This document shows, in pieces, positions 46,488-55,596 of a DNA stretch of 64,000 nucleotides. The stretch lies in assembly GCF_900115145.1 (NCBI RefSeq), contig NZ_FOVL01000002.1, positions 186,001-250,000 of the forward strand. The letters are read 5' to 3'. Origin of the DNA: Salegentibacter flavus. GTDB taxonomy: Bacteria; Bacteroidota; Bacteroidia; Flavobacteriales; Flavobacteriaceae. The first letter of the stretch is position 1; each line of letters starts with the position of its first letter. A program made the position numbers and the translations under genes. The notes beneath the pieces were generated by a model. The model had not been told where the DNA came from. It worked only from the letters and a program-made list of their open reading frames with translations, and ran no database searches.

Positions 46488-49400
46488 TTAAAAGTCTTTT
46501 CTGATTAATTTAATTAATTGAATAATGATTAAAGGCAGTATACTGGTAATTAATATTAATCCCCAGATGTGCATTTCAAGTTCATGGAAGGATAGAACTT
46601 CAGAAATAGTCGGGATATGGTAAGCTGCCACTAATACCGCAGCACAGAAAGCGAGGGCATACCAGATGAATTTGTTACGGGTAACCTGGTTGTTGAATAT
46701 ATTTTCTGTGGCTTCCCGCATATTGAAAACGTGAAGCAGTTGGGCAATAGCAAGGCTGAAAAAAGCTACATTATTGGTGATTTCTTCCGATTCTCCCCAT
46801 ACAAAATGCGCGTATAAATAGGCGCCGGTTATGCAGATTGTAAGGATCACTCCATATAGCGCCACCTGGATCCAGTTCTTTTTGGTTATTAGCGGTTCTT
46901 CCGGGTCTTTGGGTGGTTCTTTCATGATACCAGGGTTTCCTTCTCCCACCCCCAGTGCGAGTGCCGGGAACACATCTGAAAGCAGGTTAAGAAAAAGCAA
47001 TTGCAATGGGAGCAGGGGTAAGGCTAGTAATCCGAAACTGATAGATGCAATAATAAGAATTTCGCTTAAGTGATAGGATAACTGATAAATTATGAATTTC
47101 CTGATATTTCCAAAGATTATACGGCCTTGTTTAATGGCTTTTACAATAGATTCAAAGGTGTCGTCTTTAAGGACCATGTCTGAAACTTCCTGGGCAACCT
47201 GGGTGCCCCGTTTTCCCATGGCAATACCTATATTGGCCCTCTTTAAGGCAGGGGCGTCATTTATACCATCGCCGGTCATTCCAACTATTTCTCCCCGCTT
47301 CTGGAAATGCTTTATCAAGCTTAACTTCTGAGAAGGATCTACGCGCGAAAAGATTGAAGTTTCGGTAATACCGGAATCTTTTTCATTTTCCAGCTTTTCC
47401 TTCAGTTCTTTTCCATTAATGATTCTGGATTTTTTGTCGCCTTCATTTTTATAAAGTTTCACCTGTTTTCCAACATTTCGAGCGGTTCCGGGGTGGTCAC
47501 CAGTTACCATAATTACTTTGATCCCGGCTTCCCTGCAGGTGTTAATAGCCTCGGCCACCTCTTTTCTTGGCGGGTCCAGAAAACCGATGAAGCCGGCAAA
47601 GGTTAAATCTTGCAGAAATTCTTCCTCTTCAGGTAGGGAATTGGTTTTTCTGTAAGCAAAACCTAAAACCCGCAAACCTTCATCAGAAAGTTCATCATTT
47701 TTGTTGTTCCAGAACTCTTTATCTTTTTCTGAAAGTTCCTTTTCCTCCCCATTTTCCAGAACCTTAGATGAGCGTTCCAAAATAGCATGGGCGGCTCCCT
47801 TTCCGGCAACATAGAAACCTTCTCCGTCTTCATCTTCATTAACCGATCCCATTACCATAGATTCAGAATCAAATGGGTCATGAAGTTCCCTTTTTAGGTT
47901 ACGGAATTTTTTATAACGGCTTTTACTGAATTTACGGGTGTAATTAAGCAGCGCTATTTCCAGGGGATCTCCTTCTCCTTTACCGCTTTCATTTTCCCCA
48001 ATGTCATCTCCGTTTTCACTTTCCTCTTCCTGTAATTCTTCTTCTTCCTCTTCTTCTTCAATTATTTCTTCGTCATCCCAATCGTTGCTATCTTTCTTGT
48101 TGGGTTTCCTATTATTTTCTTCTTTGGAAACATCTGGTTTTTCCTTTTCTTCTTTTGGTATTGTGTTTTTGCGAATGTGGATATTTATACCTTCATCACT
48201 TGTCGAAATATCAATATCCATATCGCTTTTCTCCCCGTCTTCTTCGTTTTTTGTTTTAGCATCTACGCTTACCCCATCTTTTTGGACATCAACATTTATG
48301 TCTATGTCTTTTTTCTCATGATCAGTTTCGCTGCTTTCTTTTTCCTGATCTTCTCCCGAAGTTACTTTGGGTTTTTTCCCTATATTTGATTTTTCTTCTG
48401 ATGTATTTTTGTCTTCTGATTCAGCAGTAACGGCTGACTTTTCTATCTTAGCATCTTTTGAAGTTTTCCCCTGCTCTTCATTACTATTTTCTTCAATAGA
48501 TTCCTGATTTTCTTCTTCTCCATCCAGCATTGCATCATTGGCAAGCACCGAAATTTTAAAGATTTGCTTAAAATTGGGGTTTTCTTCGGGAGCTTCTTTT
48601 TCTTTCATACCCGGCTGCTTTCCGGAATGCCAGTCTACGCTCATCCTAACATTACCCGGAAAATAAAAAGTGTCTACGGTGAGCTGATTTTTGGTAAGCG
48701 TTCCGGTTTTATCGGTAAAAATCACAGTGGTTTCCCCAAGCGTCTCTACTGCTTCAAGTTTTTTAACGACAACGTTCTTTTCTGCCAGCCTAAGCATCCC
48801 GCGGGCCAAAGCAATACTGGCTACGATAGGAAGTCCTTCAGGAATTGCGGCAATCGTCCAGGCAATTGAAGTTTGAATTAATATGTAAAGTTCTTTTCCA
48901 GATAGGTAGCCAAAAATAAGGAAAGCTACAGCCAGGCCTATTGTTACGAAAATGAGGTGCCTGGTAAGTTTGTTTAGTTTTTGGTTTAACGGGATTTCGT
49001 CCTTTTTTTCTTCGCCAACCATGGCCGAAATACTTCCGAGCTCCGTACTCATCCCTGTACTATATACCACAGCCTTAGCCGTTCCTCCTGTGACGGCGGT
49101 CCCTTTGTAGAGAATATTTGTTCTGTCGGCAACCTGTGTTTTTTCTTCAATAGGTTCAGTAGATTTATTGACAGGAACAGACTCTCCGGTTAGCGGAGAT
49201 TCATCAATAGCTAATTCGGTTGCTTCTAAAATTCGGGCATCGGCTGATAATAAATCACCGGCTTCTACCAGTAAAATATCGCCGGGAACAATTTCTTCAG
49301 CATTAATTTTTTTTACCTGCCCATCTCGTAACAGCCTTGCCTCGATTTTATCCATATTTTTCAAGGCTTCCATAGACTTTTGGGCTTTAAACTCCATCCA

Positions 49401-49715
49401 AAAGCCTATTACCGTGTTAATGATGAGAACGATAATTATAGCTGTGCCTTCGGCATAATCACCAAACAGGAATGCCAGTAATGCTGCTGCAGTTAATAAA
49501 TAAATGATAGGGTTGTTTAATTGAGCAAGAATTATCTGCCAGATGCTGCGTTCTTTTTGTTCTTCCAGAACGTTTGCTCCATATTTTTTTTTCCTCTTTT
49601 TAGCTTCCTTATCCGAAAGACCATTGTCAGGATCTGCAGAAAGTTCTTTTATGACTTCCTCTCCGGTTTTGCCATAAGCGTTTTCAACAATTTTAGATTT
49701 TTCCTCTTTTGCCAT
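46488..49715 (-). CDS. P2A-type cation ATPase with a ~180-residue acidic insertion
   Basis: 1075 residues. Conserved parts: TGES 176-179, TM4 motif PEGLP 292-296, phosphorylation site D335-KTGT, GDGINDAPAL, and TM6 NLLSDVF with Asn, Ser and Asp. TM5 has SYHLSEI, keeping a Glu where the island's other pump has lost it. Residues ~400-580 in the nucleotide-binding domain, just before GEGDPLEIAL, form a hydrophilic insert rich in Glu, Asp, Lys and Ser. It contains an unbroken run of Glu near 553-560 and two repeat-like stretches (DIDINVDVQKDGVSVDAK and DMDIDISTSDEGINIHI). The insert may bind cations or act as a regulatory arm. Ion likely Ca2+; unproven. Confidence 0.87.
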   Translation of the reverse strand: MAKEEKSKIVENAYGKTGEEVIKELSADPDNGLSDKEAKKRKKKYGANVLEEQKERSIWQIILAQLNNPIIYLLTAAALLAFLFGDYAEGTAIIIVLIINTVIGFWMEFKAQKSMEALKNMDKIEARLLRDGQVKKINAEEIVPGDILLVEAGDLLSADARILEATELAIDESPLTGESVPVNKSTEPIEEKTQVADRTNILYKGTAVTGGTAKAVVYSTGMSTELGSISAMVGEEKKDEIPLNQKLNKLTRHLIFVTIGLAVAFLIFGYLSGKELYILIQTSIAWTIAAIPEGLPIVASIALARGMLRLAEKNVVVKKLEAVETLGETTVIFTDKTGTLTKNQLTVDTFYFPGNVRMSVDWHSGKQPGMKEKEAPEENPNFKQIFKISVLANDAMLDGEEENQESIEENSNEEQGKTSKDAKIEKSAVTAESEDKNTSEEKSNIGKKPKVTSGEDQEKESSETDHEKKDIDINVDVQKDGVSVDAKTKNEEDGEKSDMDIDISTSDEGINIHIRKNTIPKEEKEKPDVSKEENNRKPNKKDSNDWDDEEIIEEEEEEEELQEEESENGDDIGENESGKGEGDPLEIALLNYTRKFSKSRYKKFRNLKRELHDPFDSESMVMGSVNEDEDGEGFYVAGKGAAHAILERSSKVLENGEEKELSEKDKEFWNNKNDELSDEGLRVLGFAYRKTNSLPEEEEFLQDLTFAGFIGFLDPPRKEVAEAINTCREAGIKVIMVTGDHPGTARNVGKQVKLYKNEGDKKSRIINGKELKEKLENEKDSGITETSIFSRVDPSQKLSLIKHFQKRGEIVGMTGDGINDAPALKRANIGIAMGKRGTQVAQEVSDMVLKDDTFESIVKAIKQGRIIFGNIRKFIIYQLSYHLSEILIIASISFGLLALPLLPLQLLFLNLLSDVFPALALGVGEGNPGIMKEPPKDPEEPLITKKNWIQVALYGVILTICITGAYLYAHFVWGESEEITNNVAFFSLAIAQLLHVFNMREATENIFNNQVTRNKFIWYALAFCAAVLVAAYHIPTISEVLSFHELEMHIWGLILITSILPLIIIQLIKLIRKDF

Positions 49716-49735
49716 TTAAAAGATCTTAAACATAT

Positions 49736-52147
49736 TTACTGCACATTGGTATCTGTTAAAAGTGAAAATTCCCTTACTTCTCCAATTTTGAATTTATATA
49801 GTTCATCAAGAACCCCAATATTTACCTCATTGCTCCAGCCTTCTTCAAAAGAGATCTTTATTTTTTCATGATTCACAGCGACGAAGATCCAGTGTTTTTT
49901 GTAATTGATGCGCATAGAAATTTTTTTGATACTGTCAGGCACTCTGGGATTTATCCATAAAGCATCATCACATACAGCAAGTCCTGCAAAATTGCGTTGA
50001 ATAAGGTCTAATGATCCTGCCATCGCCCCCAAATGAATTCCCTCTGGTGTAGTCCCGCCCTGAATGTCTTCAAAATCACTAATAATAAGTGTTTCAAAAT
50101 TCTTCCAGGATTTTGCTTTGTCATATTTTGACTGGATCCATGAAAAAACCAGTCGGCTAAGGGTGGATCCATGAGAAGTGCGTTCACTGTAATACTCAAT
50201 GTTTTTATTGATCATCCCTTCCTGAAATTCATATCCCAGATTTTCAAGAATATTTTTTAATTCATCCTGAGTAAACAGGTAAAAAAGCATGAGGACATCT
50301 GCCTGTTTACTAGCCTTATAATTATTTGGGCTGTCTCCTTCTTTTTCAAGAATCCTGTCCAGGCGTTGTATATCTTCATATTTATCCTGGTAATCTTTCC
50401 ACGGAAACTCCTGAAGATTTTCATAACCCTCAAATTGATTGATAATTCCATCTTTAATAAAGGGAACGTACATTTTTTTACTGATATTCTGCCACAAAGA
50501 AAATTCTGCATCATCGATGGCTAGAACCCGGAGCAATTCACGTTTTCGGCTTTTTTCAATAAGTTCTAGAATCTCTAAAGCTTTTTGTAGCACCCAGGCT
50601 GCCATTATATTGGTATAAGCATTATTTTTTAGGCCTTGTTCATTAGAATCGGGATAGGAGGTATGATATTCGTCGGGCCCAACAACGTCGTGTATTTCAT
50701 AACGATCCCGCTCCTTATTATATTTGGCTTTACTTGCCCAAAATAAAGCGATGCTCAGGAACATTTCTGCTCCAAAATAGGAAAGAAAGAGTTTGTCATC
50801 TGAGGCTACATAATAGTTCCAGATATTAAATGCAATAGCCGAATTCACATGTCGTTGTAAATGAGTATTATCCGGAATCCAATTTCCCGATTTGGGATTT
50901 AAATGTAATATCTGGCTTTCTTCCCTTCCGTTGCTGCCACTTTGCCATGGAAACATTGCTCCTTTGTAGCCTTCCTGTGTGGCGGCATAGCGGGCTTCAT
51001 CCAGTCTGTTATAACGATACATCAATAAACTCCTGGTGATTTCAGGAAACCTCAGGTTGAGAAATGGATAAATATAAAGTTCATCCCAAAAAATGTGTCC
51101 TCTGTAAGCTTCCCCGTGCAAGCCTCTGGACGGTACCCCAACGTCAAGATTCATCGTGTTTGGAGAGATGGTTTGCAGGCTATGAAAAATATGCAGACGT
51201 GCTAATTTTTGAATTTTTTCACTTCCAATGATGCCTATATCAGACCGATGCCACAAAAACCTATAAGCTTCTTTTTGGCTAAAAAGCAATTCTTTGAACC
51301 TTCCCACTCGCTTAATATCTTTACAGGCTTCAAGGGATGCTTCTGTGATAGCTTTGTCGCGGCTTGTATAGATAGCCACGATCTTTTCGACCACGTATTT
51401 TTTTCCTTCTTTAGCTGAAAAATGAAAAACCTGTTCGATATATCCATCTTTTTTATGGGAGCTGATATCGCTTTTTATAATTTTTTGCCTGGAATAAATT
51501 TGGGTCCTAGCAGCCTGAGCCATTATAATTTTCGATTGTTTTGTCTGTACCTGTAATAATATGCTATTCTCATTAATCACTTCGGTGTCCAGAGGATCTA
51601 AATGATGCCCTTCCAGTTCCCCGTACCGGGCAACATTATCATTTATAACAGTACCGTCCAGAGCTGTGCGTATTTCTAAATTTCCGCTCCAGTTTTGAGG
51701 GGTGAAATGCCATTGGATAGCAGCCAGGTGAAGATCTTTCATACTTACAAAGCGGCGGCTGTGAATGGAAGTTATTCGGCCATCAGGATCTTTTATTTTG
51801 AAAATTCGTTCCAGCGTGCCTGTTTTCATATCCAGGACCTGCTGGTAATCAATAATTTCTACTTTTTCAAGGTTTAACCATTCTCCTCCCTCAGGTCTGA
51901 AACTAAGGCAGAGCCAGTTGGGAAAATTCACAAGGTCCTCATTTTCAATATTCCTGCCTGCAATTTTTGTTTTTGCCCGATTGTAACCTCCTGCCAGATA
52001 AGTTCCGGGATAGTTGAAGTTGTTATTGGAATTTTCTTCAGCCGCACCCCGGGTACCAATATAGCCGTTACCTAAAGTACAAAGAGCCTCCCGGAGTTTC
52101 TGTTCTTCTGGTTTCCAATCATTATAGATAATACGAAAAGGTGCCAT
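49736..52147 (-). CDS. Glycoside hydrolase family 65 disaccharide phosphorylase
   Basis: 803 residues, full length. GH65 phosphorylases split alpha-glucosides (trehalose, maltose, kojibiose or trehalose 6-phosphate) with inorganic phosphate, giving beta-glucose 1-phosphate. The N-terminal beta-sandwich starts FRIIYNDWKPEEQKLREALC and includes GYIGTRGAAEE. The (alpha/alpha)6 barrel has FWDELYIYPFL. The general acid is E493 in HDVVGPDEYHT, matching the conserved Glu of L. brevis maltose phosphorylase. The KQADVLMLFYL segment is typical of the phosphate site. No signal peptide, so cytoplasmic. The beta-phosphoglucomutase domain encoded 19 nt upstream would use its product. Trehalose is the favoured substrate because of the phosphatase partner. 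Confidence 0.9.
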   Translation of the reverse strand: MAPFRIIYNDWKPEEQKLREALCTLGNGYIGTRGAAEENSNNNFNYPGTYLAGGYNRAKTKIAGRNIENEDLVNFPNWLCLSFRPEGGEWLNLEKVEIIDYQQVLDMKTGTLERIFKIKDPDGRITSIHSRRFVSMKDLHLAAIQWHFTPQNWSGNLEIRTALDGTVINDNVARYGELEGHHLDPLDTEVINENSILLQVQTKQSKIIMAQAARTQIYSRQKIIKSDISSHKKDGYIEQVFHFSAKEGKKYVVEKIVAIYTSRDKAITEASLEACKDIKRVGRFKELLFSQKEAYRFLWHRSDIGIIGSEKIQKLARLHIFHSLQTISPNTMNLDVGVPSRGLHGEAYRGHIFWDELYIYPFLNLRFPEITRSLLMYRYNRLDEARYAATQEGYKGAMFPWQSGSNGREESQILHLNPKSGNWIPDNTHLQRHVNSAIAFNIWNYYVASDDKLFLSYFGAEMFLSIALFWASKAKYNKERDRYEIHDVVGPDEYHTSYPDSNEQGLKNNAYTNIMAAWVLQKALEILELIEKSRKRELLRVLAIDDAEFSLWQNISKKMYVPFIKDGIINQFEGYENLQEFPWKDYQDKYEDIQRLDRILEKEGDSPNNYKASKQADVLMLFYLFTQDELKNILENLGYEFQEGMINKNIEYYSERTSHGSTLSRLVFSWIQSKYDKAKSWKNFETLIISDFEDIQGGTTPEGIHLGAMAGSLDLIQRNFAGLAVCDDALWINPRVPDSIKKISMRINYKKHWIFVAVNHEKIKISFEEGWSNEVNIGVLDELYKFKIGEVREFSLLTDTNVQ

Positions 52148-52166
52148 AATTCATTTTTTTTTCCGC

Positions 52167-53699
52167 CTATTTTATCCGATCTTTTAAATGTTGAAGAAAC
52201 CTGGTCACTTCTTTAGTATTGCGAAGCGCTAAAGATGCAGAAGTTTCTTCACCGTGTGTGCCTACCAGGATCCCGACCTCATCTTTCCTAAGTGCCTCAA
52301 AGCCATCTTCATCGGTAATATCATCACCTAAATATATCCGAAGATATTTTTCCTTGTCCCAGCCCAGTTTTTCAGTAAGCCAATCCAGTGCATATCCTTT
52401 GTTCCAGTCTATATTCGGCTTGAGTTCCAGGACTTTCTTACCGCTTCCGGTTTTTAATATATCCTGACGATCTGCTTCTTTCTGAACTGCATCTTTTACT
52501 TTCTGAACATCCTTTTTTTCCACATTTCTGTAATGAACAGCAATGGCGAATTTTTTTCTTTCGATATTTACACCCCGGATATCTTTTAACTGCTCCTTTA
52601 GACGTTTTTCAGCTTCATCGAGGGCAGGAGTAACTTCTTTTTCCGATTCGTGCACCATCTCCAGACCATCAGGCCCTGTAATATCAAATCCATGACTTCC
52701 GGCATAAATAACAGTATCTATTTCAATTTTTGATTTAAGATCCTTGAGATCACGACCGCTGATGATCGCTACAGGAGTAATATTAGAAAGCTCGGCAATT
52801 ATTTTCCTGTTATCATCCGGTAATTCTGCGGCGTCAGGATCTGAAATAATAGGAGTCAATGTTCCGTCATAGTCAAGAAAGATAGTGATCTTCCTATTCC
52901 CTTTTATTTCAAATAGTTCCTCAATTTCTTCGAGGGCATTGGGAAGTGTCTCTGGTGTTTTTTTATCCAGGTATAAAAGTTCTGTGAGTTTTTTCACTAC
53001 TATATCTGCACCAGCCTCCTTTAAAGACTTTTCTTTACCATTTCTTGCCACACCAACCACACAGGCAAACCTTCCTTTTTTTCCTGCTTGTACTCCCTGG
53101 ATGGCATCTTCTATTATGATAGTATCTTCAAGCTTTACATTTAGATATTCAGCTGCTTTTACAAACATATCCGGTTCCGGTTTCCCTCTTAAGTTTTCCT
53201 CTTTTAATGTATTTCCATCTACTCTTACCTCAAACTTATCTTCAAGGCCTGTTTTTTCCATGATGTATTTACAGTTTCGGCTGGAAGAGATTATGGCAAG
53301 TTTTATATTCTCTTTTTCCCACTTTTTAATCATTTCCACGGCATCTTCATAAACTCGCACCCCGTCTTTTTCTATAACATCTCTAAAGATCTTGTTCTTT
53401 CTTTTTCCCAATCCGTGAACCGTATTTTTCTCAGGTTCATCATCGGGGTTTCCTTCCGGGATGTCGATATTCCGGGACTTTAAGAAACCACGGATTCCAT
53501 CCAGTCGTGGAATGCCATCTATATATTGGTTGTAGTCAATTTTGATGTCCAAAGGCTGGAAATTTTCTCCTTCTCTTTTCTCCAAAAATTCATCAAACAT
53601 TTTTTTCCAAGCCTTGGCATGAACTCTTGCAGTTTTAGTAATCACTCCATCCATGTCTAAAATTACGGCTCCAAAATTCAGATTTTTAATTTTTGACAT
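52167..53699 (-). CDS. Fusion: beta-phosphoglucomutase-like HAD + trehalose-6-phosphate phosphatase
   Basis: 510 residues in two HAD domains. Residues ~8-245 are a beta-PGM-type HAD with nucleophile D15 in VILDMDGVITKT, ISSSRN (motif II), RGKPEPDMF (motif III Lys) and IEDAIQGVQAGKKG. Residues ~265-505 are an OtsB-type phosphatase with D276 in FLDYDGTLTPI, ISGRDLKDL, AGSHGFDITGPDG and LGDDITDEDGF. The first domain should convert beta-glucose 1-phosphate to glucose 6-phosphate, the second should release trehalose from trehalose 6-phosphate. No OtsA is in the window. M. tuberculosis OtsB1 (Rv2006) carries these two domains plus a GH65 domain in one chain; here GH65 is the next gene. First gene of the operon. 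Confidence 0.9.
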   Translation of the reverse strand: MSKIKNLNFGAVILDMDGVITKTARVHAKAWKKMFDEFLEKREGENFQPLDIKIDYNQYIDGIPRLDGIRGFLKSRNIDIPEGNPDDEPEKNTVHGLGKRKNKIFRDVIEKDGVRVYEDAVEMIKKWEKENIKLAIISSSRNCKYIMEKTGLEDKFEVRVDGNTLKEENLRGKPEPDMFVKAAEYLNVKLEDTIIIEDAIQGVQAGKKGRFACVVGVARNGKEKSLKEAGADIVVKKLTELLYLDKKTPETLPNALEEIEELFEIKGNRKITIFLDYDGTLTPIISDPDAAELPDDNRKIIAELSNITPVAIISGRDLKDLKSKIEIDTVIYAGSHGFDITGPDGLEMVHESEKEVTPALDEAEKRLKEQLKDIRGVNIERKKFAIAVHYRNVEKKDVQKVKDAVQKEADRQDILKTGSGKKVLELKPNIDWNKGYALDWLTEKLGWDKEKYLRIYLGDDITDEDGFEALRKDEVGILVGTHGEETSASLALRNTKEVTRFLQHLKDRIK

Positions 53700-53739
53700 C
53701 TTACATTGATTTTTATTAATAAATACGTTATCAATTTTT

Positions 53740-53754
53740 ATGACTACCGATGAT
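53740..53754. promoter_or_regulatory. Operator-like half-match upstream of the fusion gene
   Basis: ATGACTACCGATGAT lies 40 bp before the start of the five-gene operon. The left arm ATGAC and the CCG core match the element at 62336, but the right arm does not pair properly. Low confidence. Confidence 0.2.
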
Positions 53755-53883
53755 TACTTTAAATTAAGTTACTAATAATTTCCAGAACAATAGGGGAATC
53801 TTAAAGGATTAGAATAAATTTAACGAGCCAGGAGTAGTGATATACAGTAGTACAACAGGAGAGTATTATTCTGAAAATAAAAC

Positions 53884-53924
53884 AAAAAAAACCTGCAGAA
53901 TTTTTAATTCTGCAGGTTTTTTTT
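53884..53924 (-). terminator. Terminator of the second M1 peptidase gene
   Basis: A perfect 12-bp inverted repeat (53891-53902 with 53906-53917) has a 3-nt loop and is flanked by A and T runs. It lies 19 nt beyond the stop at 53943 on the minus strand and marks the right edge of the island. Confidence 0.9.
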
Positions 53925-53942
53925 AGGTGTTGATTTTTTTAC

Positions 53943-55577
53943 TTATTCCATAAGAGAGGAATCTATATAAAACTCAAGATCGTTCACTCTTATATCATCC
54001 GGATCTTCTACTTCTGAATCAAAAAACTGCCAGCTTTTAGTCGGGAAGATTCTCTGTTCGGTTTCATCTATAAAAATATCAACCGGCATTGCAAACTGTT
54101 CAACGTCGGCTTGCCAGCGATAACCAATTTTTCCATTTTCTTCTTTAAACTGAAGTTGAGGTAATTGAGAATGTCTTAGATATTGATCAAAAACAGGCTG
54201 AAGATCTACCTCCACAGCTTCGTTAAAAAATGCTTCGGTTTGCTCGGTATCTATAGTTTGGTGTTTATAGGTTTCGGTGTAATCTTTAAGGGTTTTCCAC
54301 CATAGTTCATCATCGTCATAAATACTTCTGATCGTATTTAATAAATTAGCTCCCTTAGGGTACATATCGCCAGAACCTTCACTATTCACACCATAATTCC
54401 CGATTATAGGTTTGGAATTACCAATCCCACGTCTTGTTCCTTTAAGATATTCCAGCGCTTCCTCTTTTCCCCAGCGACATTCTATATAAACGGCTTCAGA
54501 ATAAGAGGTAAAACCTTCGTGGATCCACATATCAGCAATATCGTTGGCGGTGATGCTGTTTCCATACCATTCGTGCCCCGATTCGTGGATGATAATGAAA
54601 TCCCATTTCAAACCTATTCCGGTCCCTGAAAGATCGTTGCCCAGATAGCCCATTTTATATTCGTTTCCGTAGGCCACGGCACTTTGGTGTTCCATTCCTA
54701 AATATGGAGTTTCCACCAACTTAAATCCATCTTCCACAAAAGGATATTCCCCGAATTTTTCATAAAAACAATCCATCATTGGTTTTACTTCTTCAAACTG
54801 CTTTTTTGCTTTTTCCAGGTTGTAGGGCAAAACGTAGTAATCGAGTTGCAGACCTTTATAGGAATCTGAAAAATGCTCATAATTCGCGATGTTTATCATC
54901 ACGTTGTAATTGTTGATGGGATTAACGGTTTTCCAGCTCCACTGTGTAAAACCGTCGCCAAGATCTTTTTCTCCCAGAAACTGCCCATTGGATACATTCA
55001 TAAGACCGTTGGGAACTGCTATATCCAGCTGAACTTCTTCCGGTTCATCGCTTTGGTGATCTTTGTTGGGATACCAAAGGCTGGCCCCGGTGCCTTGAAC
55101 GGCAACGCCAATCCAATAATCACCATTTTCATCTTTATCCCAAACAAATCCACCATCCCAGGGGGCATTTTTTGCAACAATAGGATGCCCGGAGTAATAG
55201 AACTGAATTTCTCCTTTTTCATCAGCCTTCACCGATTTGTCTAATTCAATAAAAACTGCATTGTGTTTGCGTTCATAAGCTAAAACTTCACCATTCTGAA
55301 GAATAGAATCTACTTTCATATTTTCAAAAAGATCTATTTGAATAACAGAAAGGTCTTCTTCAGCAATAAAACTAATGGTATTAGAACCGGAAATAAATTG
55401 TTTTACAGGTTCAACCTTGAGTTTAAGATGATATTTCTGAACATCATAGGCTCTTTCGGGGCGAAGGGAGCCTCTAAGACTATCGGCTTCGGTATAATTT
55501 CCTTCTTTGTTGCTCAGGACCTGTGCCGACAGAGAAGAAGTGATTAATGCCAAAGCAAGTATGAATATATTTTTCAT
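53943..55577 (-). CDS. Secreted M1 family zinc metallopeptidase, short form
   Basis: 544 residues with a signal peptide (MKNIFILALALITSSLSAQ). The zinc ligands are H331 and H335 in HESGHEWYG with E354 in IHEGFTSYS, exactly the HExxH-x18-E spacing. The exopeptidase motif appears as LGMEHQS (294-299) in place of GAMEN. It lacks the long C-terminal helical domain of the 704-residue paralogue at 11349-13463, so it is the compact type common in Bacteroidota. Expected role: exported aminopeptidase in protein use. It is the first clearly core-like gene after the island and is followed by a strong terminator. Confidence 0.9.
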   Translation of the reverse strand: MKNIFILALALITSSLSAQVLSNKEGNYTEADSLRGSLRPERAYDVQKYHLKLKVEPVKQFISGSNTISFIAEEDLSVIQIDLFENMKVDSILQNGEVLAYERKHNAVFIELDKSVKADEKGEIQFYYSGHPIVAKNAPWDGGFVWDKDENGDYWIGVAVQGTGASLWYPNKDHQSDEPEEVQLDIAVPNGLMNVSNGQFLGEKDLGDGFTQWSWKTVNPINNYNVMINIANYEHFSDSYKGLQLDYYVLPYNLEKAKKQFEEVKPMMDCFYEKFGEYPFVEDGFKLVETPYLGMEHQSAVAYGNEYKMGYLGNDLSGTGIGLKWDFIIIHESGHEWYGNSITANDIADMWIHEGFTSYSEAVYIECRWGKEEALEYLKGTRRGIGNSKPIIGNYGVNSEGSGDMYPKGANLLNTIRSIYDDDELWWKTLKDYTETYKHQTIDTEQTEAFFNEAVEVDLQPVFDQYLRHSQLPQLQFKEENGKIGYRWQADVEQFAMPVDIFIDETEQRIFPTKSWQFFDSEVEDPDDIRVNDLEFYIDSSLME

Positions 55578-55596
55578 AAGAATTTTAAAAGGTTTA

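Noticed and set aside
48030-48065. TTC/CTT simple-sequence repeat as a possible non-coding microsatellite
   Set aside because: It is the reverse complement of in-frame Glu codons in the P-type ATPase insert.
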